64,000 bases of DNA, taken from contig OY757017.1 of assembly GCA_963580285.1 (NCBI GenBank), positions 112,129,245 through 112,193,244 of the forward strand, written 5' to 3'. Source of the stretch: Lucinisca nassula. Taxonomy: Eukaryota; Mollusca; Bivalvia; Lucinida; Lucinidae. Made by a program: the position numbers and the translations under genes. The notes below the pieces were generated by a model. That model saw only the letters and a program-made list of their open reading frames with translations, was not told where the DNA came from and did not search any database. Position 1 is the stretch's first letter; each line of letters begins with the position of its first letter. This document shows, in pieces, positions 10,275 through 21,003 of this stretch.

Positions 10275-10520
10275 ATATGTGCCAGCGCACGACAAAACCT
10301 ACAATAAGACATGTGCGTCCATTGAAGACTCAGATAATCCTGCGTATCCATATAGTCTAACCAGAGACTTCTCTTGCTGCATAAAGGAGCATTGGGCCCT
10401 TAGCTATCCTAAGAGCGCACAACGAAGACTCTGATCAGAGTGCGAGGATGCGCAGGCTGATCTGAGTCTTCCTTGGGCGCTTATGTCTTATTGTAGGTTT
10501 TGTCATGTGCTGGCTCATAT
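10275..10520. mobile_element. MITE, family K, long imperfect TIRs
   Basis: About 246 bp, non-coding, with inverted arms of about 65 bases: left from 10279 (GTGCCAGCGCACGACAAAAC), right ending 10516. The matching CTACAATAAGAC and GAAGACTCAGAT blocks are shared by both arms. ATAT abuts both ends and may be the target duplication. The superfamily is not determined. Confidence 0.75.
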
Positions 10521-11540
10521 TTTTAGGCGGGCGTTAGCCAGTCTATCAGATTTTTGTGCACCTCTTTAGACTTTCCGTTTTGTAGTCCTCCGCTCAAAAA
10601 ATACATATCTAAATATGAAAAAATCAGTACATTCAATGAAACCAATCACTTCCGGCCGGACTGTTTGAAACATGACAAAAGTTTGTAAAAATAGCCCTGC
10701 TTATTAGATTTTACATATAAATTTATGACACATCCAACCAAACATTTCAATGACGGTGACACTGGAGCTTTTCTTTTGCCAGGAAGGAAAGACAAATCAC
10801 AGCAGGGGTGATTTGAACATGTCATTTATTCATAAATGGCAAGAACTCATGTAATGAGAAAAATGAGGCAAAATGCAAAACTAAGTATTTACATGAAGTA
10901 TGTTTAGTTTAAGCATGTAAAGCACTTGATAGAAATATACAAATGAAATATAAGTGATAATACTTTGCTTACTAGCAAAAAGGTGGCGTACAAAATATGC
11001 CATATAGGCTCGCGATTTATCTCGGGAAATCACTGGTCTCACGCCACCTAAAGTATCACGGACAAACAAGAAGAACCTATATCCGATTCAAGAGATGAAA
11101 AACTGCCATTGAAATGAAAGTTAAACAAAAATATCTTGGGGAAAACACAAACAAAAATAGTGAGCAGCCAAATGCTGAACCCTTTTTAACTACAAAAGAT
11201 TATTCTTAAAAAGATTCCGAGCACGAGGTGCAGCCAAATGCTATACACAGTCATATATACACAATATCAAAACGCCTATTTGTGCACCCAAATGCTGTAC
11301 ACTTCATCCCTCCTGGCATGAAAAGTAAGCAGAATAAACGTTCAGTGTTTATCCAGTCATATAACGTTATACAAGTATACAGCCAAATGCTGACCATAGT
11401 GTCTACTGAGTTTACTGAAGTCGCAGCTGCCAGATTTACATGTCCCTCAAAGTGTTTTAAAGTAATGCAGTGCCCATGCAGACAGTTTCTTGACATGGTT
11501 CACGCAGTACAGATGATTGACGCCATTCGGAAAGCTTTCT
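10521..11540. other. Unassigned sequence
   Basis: No gene or repeat boundary recognised. The spaced words CCAAATGCT(A/G) recur at 11167, 11233, 11288 and 11384, suggesting a decayed tandem element. It may be the C-terminal flank of the recombinase remnant at 11541-12150. Reading frames of up to 128 codons on the plus strand resemble nothing known. Confidence 0.35.
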
Positions 11541-12150
11541 TCATATTTCAAATGCCTGTAAGCAAATATACCGGCGCACTGCATTGGAATGCCAACGACC
11601 CATATTCTGGATAGCATTCTCAGAATATCTCAAATTGGATGCATGTGTGGCCGCCCCATTGGGAAACCTATGAACTTTACAAAGTCGCGGATTTAAACCA
11701 ATAAAGCAAATCGCGTGTGGAAGGTGTTCTGAGACAAAACAAACATGTTGGAAAACACTCAAATATTGCGACAGACGGGCCAGAAGGGAGAAGAAGGAAT
11801 GGCTTTGACAAAGATAACAACAACGGGGTTCTGTTCTTTCTTATGTTTGAAATTACGTAAAGATACTTGTTCACCAGGTACATCCGCTGAATGCAAGGGT
11901 CGCGCACTGCTATGTCACCCAGTTTCAAAAAAGCATTGAATGCTGTGAGAAAAATCGTCTTCAATAATATCCTAAGATATAAATTGTTGACCGTGTGAGT
12001 TAAGGCTTGGAGAATTCGTCGCAATATATCTGGAGTAATGGGAAGACGGGAATCGCACCGATTGCCATATTTTGACAGCCCTTCACAGACCATACTACAG
12101 CCCCAGCAAAGCTTGCAGAATTTGCAAGGTGACCTTTGGTACTCTACCAC
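11541..12150 (-). pseudogene. Tyrosine recombinase remnant (DIRS, Ngaro or Crypton type)
   Basis: The 157-codon frame on the minus strand (from 12150) reads S-R-L-P-I-T-P-D-I-L-R-R-I-L and then a hydrophobic F-L-T-A-F-N-A-F-L-K-L-G-D block, which matches the first half of transposon tyrosine recombinases. In another frame (11541-11665), G-A-A-T-H-A-S, G-R-W-H-S-N-A-V-R-R-Y-I follows, the C-terminal box with catalytic His/Trp context and the nucleophilic Tyr. The two halves are out of frame and the Arg of the H-x-x-R box appears altered (R-F-P-N), so it is dead. No neighbouring RT identifies the parent family. Confidence 0.65.
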
Positions 12151-12505
12151 ATGCCAGAGAGTTATAATGAGCTGTTAATGTATCAGATATCTTTACTCCC
12201 CCAGTAAAATAAACATTGCCTAGCATTACAGTTTATACTATGTTATCTGTATGTGAGTGTTCTTGTTGGTTAAAAGAATCAGTGTTTTCATTTTAGTGAA
12301 AGTATTTTCTTATTTTCTTTATAAAAAATATATCTCCCAACACTTCGCAGTTTTTGGTTTTTACCCACTTTACTTAATATAACACTTTTTTATTATTATT
12401 TTTTTTATATGTCAGTTCCAATTGCTCTATGTTTAAAATTAAGATACAGTATTTTAGACCTTGATGATCATACAACATACAGAAACAACCTTGTTTGGTG
12501 TAAGT
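12151..12505. other. Unassigned AT-rich sequence
   Basis: T-rich, with a run of T/A at 12388-12408. No gene or known repeat seen. Confidence 0.35.
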
Positions 12506-12733
12506 TTAACCCATTGAGTACCAGAAACCCCAAAACGGGTAATTTGCAAACAGTGAAGACCCAGATCAGACGCCGTAGAATGCGGCATCTGATCAGGACC
12601 TACACTGTTTGCAAAAAGTTAAGCAATTTTCCATACAAATTTTGAAGAAAACACAACCTGTCATCCCTAAATTTCAAAATGGATGCCTGTCATATATAAG
12701 GAGGAAGATTCTATTTGGTACAACAAGGGTTAA
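12506..12733. mobile_element. TTAA-flanked MITE, family G, copy 1
   Basis: About 228 bp bounded by TTAA on both sides (12506-12509 and 12730-12733). Imperfect terminal inverted repeats read TTAACCCATTGAGTACC and, inverted, TTAACCCTTGTTGTACC. Inside is a palindrome pairing AGTGAAGACCCAGATCAGAC with GTCTGATCAGG-type sequence on the other arm. TTAA targets with CCC ends are typical of piggyBac-related MITEs. Two other complete copies and one inverted copy are in the window. Confidence 0.8.
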
Positions 12734-12736
12734 CAA

Positions 12737-12830
12737 CCCAACCGGCAAATGATGTCTGCGCAACATCGCATCAACGCAATGCAAAGTCACGACGTTTCAT
12801 CGTCGTTGATACAACGTTGCCACAGCTGGG
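12737..12830. mobile_element. Short CCCA...TGGG MITE, copy 1
   Basis: Begins CCCAACCGGC and ends CAGCTGGG, with a CG-rich inverted core (GACGTTTCATCGTCGTTG). It is a decayed relative of 19563-19670. It lies 3 bases after the TTAA element, so one may have landed beside the other. Confidence 0.5.
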
Positions 12831-13074
12831 AATATTCTGGCTTCTAAAAATGCAAACAGTGTAGACAAGTGCGACTAAAAATGATAATAATAACACTAAA
12901 ATGATAAAAAGCTAGCTTTGTTCAGGTTTGAATATCAAATGAATTATTCATCTTATTCCACTTGCAATTTGTTCCGTTGTTGATTTGCATGTCACCAAGG
13001 CATTGTTGTCCGCTGTCACAATTGAATTATGCTGTGTAGGTATATTAACATTTGTGTGTTTTTTTTTTTGTTTT
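12831..13074. other. Unassigned sequence with poly-T
   Basis: No gene. T-rich runs interrupted by G at 13058-13080, which may be the tail of the minus-strand SINE that follows. Confidence 0.3.
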
Positions 13075-13245
13075 TTTTTTGGCTTTTGGTTTTACAGCCT
13101 TTTCAATATTATTTCAATCTTATTGAGCTGATCATTAATCTGAGGTGGGGAAAACCTGAGTAGCCGGAGAAAAACCAACTGGCCTCCTGTTGCAGAACTT
13201 GGGTGTCTCAACCTGTGACCCGAGTCAGGGCTTTGTTTTTCATAT
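13075..13245 (-). mobile_element. tRNA-derived SINE (Lys-like family), minus strand
   Basis: Read on the minus strand it gives a B-box-like AGGTTGAGAC, then CCAAGTTCTGCAAC, GGCCAGTTGGTTTTTCTCCG and TACTCAGGTTTTCCCC. This is the same body as the copies at 17085, 17530 and 31075. The long T-rich tract at 13058-13080 lies at its 3' end, as expected for an A-rich tail read in reverse. Confidence 0.6.
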
Positions 13246-13259
13246 GTTGAACATTCTGA

Positions 13260-13975
13260 TTTTTAACTCCCCAGAGTCGAAAGCTCCGGGGGAGCTTACA
13301 GGATAGACAGTTGTCCTTTGTCATCGTCGTCTGATGTCTGTCGAGAGTCGAATATGAGGCGCCGTTTTCCGGATCCAGATGAGAAAAAAATATCTGTCAG
13401 CTATTTTTCCATGAGGAATTCATATATGAAATTTCAAAACTCTTGCATATAAGGTTCTTAACTTATGCTGTGCATCACAAAGCATACAATGTACAACTAC
13501 CCAAGGTGACGAAGGGCCATAACTCATTAAGTATTTTTCGGAATTCAGTCAAAAGTTAATCAGGTCATCTACTCATCACCACCAATCTATTCACCAACTT
13601 TCAAGGCTCTAGCTCCAATAATTATTGAGACATTTTGCTGACAAGATTTTATAAAAATAATTCAAAGGGAAATGACTCTTGAAAGGAAAATAATCCGGAT
13701 GAGAAAAAAAATAAACGTCAGCTATTTTTTCCATGAGGAATTCATAAATGAAATTTCAAAACCCCAGTATACACGCTTCTAAAGTTATGCTCTGCATCAC
13801 AAAGCATGCAATGTACAATATCCAAAGTGACAAAGGGCCATAACTCATAAAGTATTTTTCGGAATTTAGTCAAAAGTTAGTCAGGTCATATACTCATCAC
13901 CACCAATCAAATACCCACTTTCATCCACTTTCACCCACTTTCAAGGCACTAGCTCCAATAATGATGCCCCAAACT
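13260..13975. repeat. Two-unit tandem repeat, about 317 bp each
   Basis: Unit 1 (13379-13695) and unit 2 (13696-13970) share TTTTTCCATGAGGAATTCAT, ATGCTCTGCATCACAAAGCA, AGGGCCATAACTCA, AGTATTTTTCGGAAT and CTCATCACCACCAATC in the same order. The wording GGGCCATAACTC is common in bivalve dispersed tandem repeats. No coding content. Confidence 0.7.
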
Positions 13976-14500
13976 TTAAAATGTTGGAGGGCATATTGCT
14001 TCTGACTTGTCCGTTAGTCCGTTCGTTTGTACATCACACTATAACTTTATAACCATATATGTTATTGTTTTGAAATTTCATATATGGATTTCCCAAGTTG
14101 ACCCAATTTTTTTTTCTTCCAAATTATCTCCCCTATTCGATTTATTTCTCTTTTAATTAATTAACATAGAGATTAGCACGATAACAGAATAAGTATTTGA
14201 GCTAGATTAGTTTGTATTGGAGCTTAACACTATTTTAGGTCAGTTTTGAACCGGTCAGTTTACCGATTCCCACTTTTCCTGGGCAGGCTTATAGGTAAAC
14301 CGTTAATCAGCACAGTGCACATTCTTCCGCCAGAAACTGACAGCATTTGGGTCAGAGTCTTGATATTAGGTACACTGACTGGGACTGAGGACGAGATCTC
14401 AAGCTTGATGAAATTTTGATGGAATTATGGTCCTTTGAAATTTCTTGCCATTTAATTGCGTTCCTTTCTTGTGCATCGCATAACTTTAGAACCATGTATG
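13976..14500. other. Decayed dispersed repeats
   Basis: Holds a GGAGGGCATATTGC...GTCCGTTAGTCCGTTCG stretch of the kind that begins many bivalve repeats. At 14220-14345 there is a string resembling a decayed SINE A (AACACTATTTTAGGTCAG, CCTGGGCAGGCTTA). No gene. Confidence 0.35.
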
Positions 14501-14504
14501 CTAG

Positions 14505-15315
14505 TGTTTTAAAATTTCATATATGGACTTCTCATGAGAAAAAAGTAGACCGATATATTTTCCGAGCTCGTCCACAATGTGCTAAATTGGTTTAAATCCG
14601 GCGAAAACTTAGGCCACAGAAGAACTTGCACACCATTTTGATTGAAAAAGTCCATGGTTAGCCTTGCAGAATGAGCACGTGCATTGTCCTGTTGGAAAAG
14701 CGTAATGTCACCACGGTACCACCTCAGGCTCCAAGATTTCATCGATGTACCGACGTGCCGTCAAATTGCCATCAACAACGATGAGTTGGGTTTTGTGGCG
14801 CCATGAGATCCCTCCCTACACCATAACGCCACCACCACCCCAACAAGAACCTGTTTAACACAACAGCCTTGAAATCGCTCCCCACGTCGATGCCATACTT
14901 TACGCCGCCTATCAAACATTCTCGTCGGTGAACAGTATACCAATGCCAACGCTGTTGTGTCTACCGGATACGCTGTCGACACCAATTAAAGCAACTGATT
15001 CGACGTTCCGCAGTCAAAACGTTCCCCCAAAAGGCCTTATGGCTAGAAATACTGCATTCTTGAAGACGCCGCCGCACAGTTAAGGCACTTACTCGTAGGT
15101 TATGGGTTCCCACTGTCTCCTGGGCAGTTTCGACAGACGTCCTGAATCGGTCGCGTAAATGTCTCAAAACAATGTCCGCCCATCGGGGCTTGAAGAAATA
15201 GATCGAGAAGTCGTAGTGTGCGAACAACCCATACCCTCTGCAACTTGGCGGTACGAAAGCCCACCTTCAACCACACTGAGGCACGATGACGATTGACATC
15301 ACTTAGACGTCCCAT
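14505..15315 (-). pseudogene. Tc1-like transposase remnant
   Basis: Minus-strand pieces in three frames from a start at 15315: M-G-R-L-S-D-V-N-R-H-R at the N-terminus, a helix-turn-helix-like S-Y-R-Q-V-A-E-G-M-G-C-S-H, then I-V-L-R-H-L-R-D-R-F-R-T-S, L-T-V-R-R-R-L-Q-E and later Q-Q-D-N-A-R-A-H-S-A and W-P-K-F-S-P-D-L-N. The Q-D-N-A-R-x-H and S-P-D-L-N blocks are the second and third parts of the Tc1 D-D-E catalytic core. Stops, frameshifts and an internal deletion near 15180 make it inactive. No flanking inverted repeats were identified. Confidence 0.75.
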
Positions 15316-15829
15316 TGGCTTGTTCTTATGAAATGTTTGCTGGCCTTTTAACGTTACTAAGAGAATCCAGACCTTATAATGACAGTAAAGAAAGTGCTAA
15401 AAATATCGTGATAACGAAAATTTTGCAATTTTTGCATATTGCACGCGCACATGCACAGCATGAAAATCACACGGTCTTCGTGTCAAACAAACTCATGCTA
15501 CAATACCATATTTATCATTTGAAAAAGTCAGTCATTTTTACCATAAACTAAAGAAATCAACACTCCAAAAGTGGTGCGTTTTCATGGAATCAGAGTATGT
15601 ATTGCAAACATAGGTTGTGGGTGCTCTGTTTCCTAAACCCAGCACATGATTCTAGCCCAAATTCTATAGATAAACCACTCAATTCAGCAATAAGAAAAGC
15701 CCGGCTAATTCTTTTAATAACTGTTTACTGGATGTACTTAAGTTATAGTCATATGGACTTAAGTAAACAAGAAGCTACTGCGCTTTTTAATTTTTTGGTC
15801 TATGGGAAACAATCTACAGCAAATAAAAC
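15316..15829. other. Unassigned sequence
   Basis: AT-rich, with no gene or repeat boundary recognised. Reading frames up to 98 codons (15597-15893) run into the next repeat and match nothing known. Confidence 0.3.
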
Positions 15830-16963
15830 AAGAGCACCCCATGCGGGTGCCAACGCTCGGCTGCAGTTACGTTTAGTTAAACAAAAATTCTAAGTCGAAA
15901 AAGGGGCATAACTGTGCCAAAAATATTTTGAGGGTTACCTCACCTATTGGTATCAGTTCCCCTTTTCATAATGAACAAATAGTCAAAGTTTCAAGTAAAT
16001 ATGTTCAGTAATGACAGAGATATTACAAAACGTCCAAGTTTTTGCACGACAACGACACAAAAATTCTAAGTCGAATAAGGGGCATAACTGTGCCAAAATA
16101 TTTTAAGGGTTACCTCATCTATTGGTATGAGTTCCCCTTTTCATAATGAACAACCAGTCCGAGTTTCAAATAAATATCTTTAGTAATGACAGAGATATTA
16201 CAAAATGTCCAAGTTTTTGCAAAAATTCTAAGTCGAAATGGGGCATAACTGTGCCAAAATATTTTAAGGGTTACCTCATCTATTGGTATGAGTTCCCCTT
16301 TTCATAATGAACAACCAGTCCGAGTTTCAAATAAATATCTTTAGTAATGACAGAGATATTACAAAATGTCCAAGTTTTTGCAAAAATTCTAAGTCGAAAT
16401 GGGGCATAACTGCGCCAAAAATATTTGAGGGTTATACCGCAGCTATTGGTATGAATTCCCTTTTTCATAATGAACAACTAGTCCGAGTTTCAAGTAAATT
16501 TGTTCAGTAATGACAGAGATATTATAAAAATATCCAAGTTTTTGCACGACACCGACGCAAAAATTCTAAGTCGAAAAAGGGACATAACTGTGCCAAAAAT
16601 ATTTTGAGGGTTACCTCATCTATTGGTATGAGTTCCCCTTTTTCATAATGAACAACTAGTCCGAGTTTCAAGTAAATATGCTTTGTAATGACAGAGATAT
16701 TGCAAAATGTCCAAGATTTTTTGCAAAAATTCTAAGTCGAAAAAGGGGCATAACTGTGCCAAAATATTTTGAGGGTTATCTCACCTATTGGTATGAGTTC
16801 CCCTTTTCATAATGAACAACTAGTCCGAGTTTCAAGTAAATATGTTCGGTAATTACAGAGAAATTACAAAATGTCCAAGTTTTTGCACGACGACAACGCC
16901 GCAGACGACGACGCCAGAGCTATAACAATACCACGTCGTTTTCTGCGAAAACAGCCGAGCTAA
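15830..16963 (+). mobile_element. Helitron/Helentron-like tandem-core element, six units
   Basis: Starts ACAAGAGCACCCCATGCGGG, whose GCACCC/GGGTGC forms a hairpin. It ends ACAGCCGAGCTAA, a CTAA terminus. Subterminal words CTCGGCTG (about 15854) and CAGCCGAG (16952-16959) are inverted repeats. Between lie about six direct units (115-170 bp) containing GGGGCATAACTGTGCC, GGTATGAGTTCCCC, TCATAATGAACAA and AATGACAGAGATATTAC, then a GACGACGACGCC tract. A 5' hairpin, CTAA end, tandem cores and no ORF match the non-autonomous Helentron-associated (pearl-like) elements known from bivalves. Confidence 0.7.
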
Positions 16964-16974
16964 AAAACTTAAAA

Positions 16975-17047
16975 ACATATTTTTTTATCATTTTTATTTT
17001 TTTATTATTTATTTATTTATTTGTTTATTTATTTATTTATTTATCTA
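16975..17047. repeat. (TTTA)n microsatellite
   Basis: AT-rich run dominated by TTTATTTATTTA, directly after the Helitron-like element's 3' end. Confidence 0.8.
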
Positions 17048-17079
17048 CAATGTATTTTTGACGGCTACGTGTCATAAAT

Positions 17080-17285
17080 GACTCATAATGGGTAAGAGCG
17101 CTGACTCTTAATCATTAGAGTGGTTCAATACTCACTCAGGCGAAATGTGGGATGCCAAGTTCTGCAAGGGAAGGTCAGTAGTTTTTCTCCGAGTATTCCG
17201 GTTTTCGCCCACCTGATTATGATCGGCTCGAAATGGGTGAAATGAGCTTAGAAGGACCGTAAACCCAAAACCTTTTTCAAAAAAT
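17080..17285 (+). mobile_element. tRNA-Lys-derived SINE, copy
   Basis: GAGCGCTGACTCTTAATCAT is the anticodon arm of a lysine tRNA (CTT anticodon) with its D-arm end. A decayed B box GGTTCAATACTC follows. The body then reads CCAAGTTCTGCAAGG, TTTTTCTCCGAGTATTCCGG, TTTTCGCCCACCTGATT. Other copies are at 31075 and 17530, with one on the minus strand at 13075. Confidence 0.7.
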
Positions 17286-17525
17286 CCATTTTCACATCTT
17301 ATCAACATTTCTTAACAGTATAAACTTTTAATAAGCGCATTATTCATATGAAACCTATGTATTGGATACATGTACTTGTTGCAATGGCCTCATTGAGGTT
17401 ATTTTATCAAGTAACCATAATACAAGATTTATAAACAAGTACGAAACTTAAGACATTTATTTCCTTTTTTCTGACCGATTGATCCGGGTAATCTTGTTTT
17501 CAACCACATCTGATTATAAATTAAT
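17286..17525. other. Unassigned sequence
   Basis: No gene or repeat boundary recognised. AT-rich. Confidence 0.3.
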
Positions 17526-17645
17526 GGCTTGAAGGTGGATAAGAGCGCTGAAGTGTTTTGAGACTGACTAGGCGCCAAGTTCTGCAACTGAAGGTCAGGA
17601 GGTTGTTCTCCGGGTACTCCGGTTTTCAATGTTTTCCCCAAAAAG
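17526..17645 (+). mobile_element. tRNA-Lys-derived SINE fragment
   Basis: GGTGGATAAGAGCGCTGA is followed by GCCAAGTTCTGCAACTGAAG, GTTCTCCGGGTACTCCGG. The anticodon arm and B box are partly deleted compared with 31075-31255. Confidence 0.6.
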
Positions 17646-17942
17646 GTAGACAAACTGCAGCATCTGAACCAACAGTATCCCTTAGAACAAATGAACAAGA
17701 AGTCATATTTAAGCCTTTAAATGAAAATATGTATAATTTCAGTCTTTGACTAAAAAAATCTACAAACTTGCAAGTAATGATAACCAACATCTTTTACAAA
17801 CAATTATGTTATTGTACGTATTGAAATGTCCACAATCTCCTTTAATAAATATGTGATATACAGCTATTTTTATGACTATGTCATCCTGACACACCCCCTA
17901 CCGAAAGAGTCTAAGATAATACCAGATACAGTAATCGGCATT
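17646..17942. other. Unassigned sequence
   Basis: AT-rich with no recognised feature. Confidence 0.3.
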
Positions 17943-18171
17943 TTGACCCCTTTTTTGTACCAAATGGAATCTTCCTTATATAAAGCAGGAGTCCATTTCA
18001 AAATTTAGGAGTGTCAGGTTGTGCTTTCAGCAAAATTAATTTGGAAAATGACTGAACATTTAGCAAACGGCGGAGGCCCTGATCAGACGCCGCGTTCTGC
18101 GGCGTCTGATCCGGGCCTGCACTGTTTGCGAGAGTACACATTTTGGGGTTTCGGTACGAGTGTTCTCTTAA
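17943..18171. mobile_element. TTAA-type MITE, family G, inverted copy
   Basis: The reverse orientation of 12506-12733: TTTTTTGTACCAAATGGAA near the left end and CGGTACGAGTGTTCTC then TTAA at 18168-18171. The left target has decayed to TTGA. The central hairpin is nearly perfect here: GGCCCTGATCAGACGCCGCG pairs with CGGCGTCTGATCCGGGCC. Confidence 0.75.
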
Positions 18172-19562
18172 TTCTGTGACTACTCAAATAAAGAAATGTT
18201 GAATAATTAATGCCTAGAAAAAAAGTCAAATTGATGAAAATGCGAATTTTTCAGCGGCTTTTTAATGACAGATTCCTTCTGTCATTCTTCGTCGTGCTGC
18301 ATGTTTACAATTTTTACGTCCGAACTTCCGGCTTCCACTACTTTTGAAATATGACTCCGCACAGACACGGATAGTCCGTTGTTTGTTGACTTTTCATGCT
18401 CGCTGTCTCAAAACTAATTTCTCATGGCATTATTTCCTCATTTTGATTACATGTTTTGTTTCATTTGTAATCAAAATACAAAAATGATCTTTCTTAAATA
18501 ACAAACAAAACGGGAAAAGTTAACTGAATATGCATAAGGATAGTTCCCATTTTATACAGACGACCGCATAATGGGTCATTGGCGAATCTTGGAGGCGGCG
18601 TCTAACCACGGCCTTCACTGCGGGCTTCACTGTTGTCGAAAGTTAGCCCATTCTTTTCCTAAATTAATTCCTATATTTCTAGCTGACGACCCTTAATTTT
18701 GAACCGGGATTTCGAAATGAAATCTTTGTCAGATAAGTGATAATATTACATTCAGTACAAAATGGGCTATGATTAATTATGTTTGTATCAATACGCCGTT
18801 AAAGTACCTTTGTATATTTTTAGAAAAAAAACAAAAACAATATGTATAGAGCTACAATCAGTGTACACCATTTAAGTATCTAGATATACTTTGAAAAATA
18901 AAAAAAAATAGAGCGTATAGTAAGCTGTATTAAACTTTTGATCGGCCAAGCCGCTTTGTCTGGTCCTGACCCGCACACAACAGTTACAAGCCAGGTTAAG
19001 ATTTTACCCCTTCCACCCACGAGTTTCTCCAGTTCACTCTTCAGTCACTGAACTTGTACGCGTCCATTCTACGTAATTTGGTTGTCTAGTCAATAGTCGT
19101 CAACAGCATGTCAAACCATGTGGAACAGAATGCGATGTATCATTATGAGCCATCCCACCAGGTTCTACACTGTTTGCATCTGTAGGTATCTGTACTTGGC
19201 TATAAAGGGCTGAAAGGGTACAGACTCATAACACTTACATGACCTAATTAAATGCGAAGTACGTGACGCGAGAAACTTCACCGTACGGTAGCAAGCCAGC
19301 AATAATATACTCCTAACGGTTATCACTGTTCAATTCTGTTGTATAGGTCTGAATAACTGAATATGTAAGCACACTGTTGTGATAAATAATTAGTCACATG
19401 CCGCAAAACTTCAAACAGCGCACAAAAAGTGTTTTTCTTTATTGTAGCGCACGACATAAGGCAGGTTCTTGACCTATCCGCGAAACACATCTCAGTCAAC
19501 AAGTGTAAGCTTTACGAGAAAGTTGCGTCTACGCTTTGTGTTGTCATAAAACTGGCAACTAT
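18172..19562. other. Unassigned intergenic sequence
   Basis: Nothing coding recognised over about 1.4 kb. At 18585-18640 a decayed relative of the family G hairpin is suggested (GGCGGCGTCTAACCACGG...TTCACTG). The remainder is AT-rich single-copy-looking DNA. Confidence 0.3.
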
Positions 19563-19670
19563 CCCAGCAGGTACATGACGTAATTGTGACGTCACATCAA
19601 CGTCGGTGCAACGTCATGACGTTGCATCGACGTTGATTTGACGTTGCCCTAGCGACGTGTGCCTGCTGGG
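19563..19670. mobile_element. Short CCCAGCAGG MITE, copy 2
   Basis: 108 bp with perfect outer inverted repeats CCCAGCAGG and CCTGCTGGG. A strongly self-complementary core is built on CAACGTC/GACGTTG (GTGCAACGTCATGACGTTGC). Non-coding. The superfamily is uncertain because no clear target duplication is visible. Confidence 0.75.
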
Positions 19671-20569
19671 TAGTCATTATCTATAATGTCCAAGTAAAAT
19701 GATGATGAAAGTGTATAACAGCCGATTCACCTCAGTTTTGTGAACCAAACTAAAAATCAGCACTCCAGCGCCATTGTCCTTATCACTAAAGAAAGTAAAT
19801 CTGAATTTTTCACAGAATCTGTCATTTCAGTGCCTTTTGGCGCTTTGATTTTATTCTGGTTCTCGAACTATTGATCACATGATTCAGCTTTGGACGTTCA
19901 TACAAGCAAGTTTTCATGATGACTTTACGCTATATTAGCGATGATGCTTGGCCAATTTGAAATTTGTTTACAGTGTCTTAATCCTAAAAGTTTTCCCGGT
20001 ATCTTTGAATGTTTGAGATAAATTTTAGATTCTAGCACATGTAAAGACGTCACTTTGAAAAGAATTGCTAAATTCAGGAACTATGTGACATCTTTTAAAA
20101 AAATACACCCCAAAAAATAGAATGTCAGAGTTGATTCTGTTACACAGTATTAATCATTGTAACTGTTGCGCCAGATCCAGACGAGATAGCTCATAATGGA
20201 TACTGTTTGAACTAGTAACTCACTATATTATACGAGTAAAAAAAAGTCTGTTCTCCGAATTTTTGCAACCATAAATTTATCGTCTGCATTTTGTGTTATT
20301 TTCTCTTAATTTGTGGGGCTGTCATACAGTGTAGTATAAATGGAGTGGTTTTCTTGGCTGGGAAATAAACAATTACAGCAAATCTCTTTACAGTTATGAT
20401 CACTTCTTAAATTTCATAGAGGTCATCCACAGAATAAGACATTCTGAGGAATTCTGGGGCTATAGTATGGTCTGTTCAGCAATTTCCTTACTACGAAGCA
20501 TTGTCCCGGATCTGCCAGATCAAGAAATTTATGTACGAAACTTATAGCAGAAACATGTGTTGCTAAAGA
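19671..20569. other. Unassigned intergenic sequence
   Basis: No gene, repeat or RNA recognised. Confidence 0.3.
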
Positions 20570-20875
20570 TTTGTTTGTTTGTTTGATTTGAGGTTTAACG
20601 TCCCCGTCAACACTGTAAAGGTCATTTTGGAGACGTTGCTTCCAAGTTTGTGGGACTTTTACCCGACATTGAGATGAAATGACATCTCAAGCCCTGTCGC
20701 CCAATGAAACCAATAGGGTTTATTAGCATGGACGGCCCGTCTCGCACCGCGGTTCCTGGACAGGCTTAGATCCTCTAAGCGGTTTACCAGTACTAGTGTG
20801 CGGGCCGGGTTCCGCTCTGCGTGGAAGCATCATGCAGCCCACATATTTCTTCAAGCCCCTATGGGCGGGGGCGAT
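20570..20875 (+). mobile_element. SINE-like element A, full copy
   Basis: GTTTGTTTGTTTGATTTGAGG to the hairpin CCCCTATGGGCGGGGGC, with all internal blocks present. The sequence is close to that of 54637-54941, so both are relatively recent. A 5-base GATTG/GATTT-type flank is not convincing as a target duplication. Confidence 0.8.
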
Positions 20876-21003
20876 TGATGCTAAAGAAGAAGGGCGAATA
20901 ATTTGCCTATAAAATTAGCCAAAATGATGTTCGAAACCGGAAATGCAGTTTCCGGTTCCAGCGTAAAAACATAAAAGGAATTTTATTTTATTTTAGTATT
21001 CTT

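Noticed and set aside
11228..11614. 128-codon plus-strand frame as a gene
   Set aside because: No recognisable domain, low-complexity words CCAAATGCT recur, and its 3' end overlaps the recombinase remnant on the other strand.
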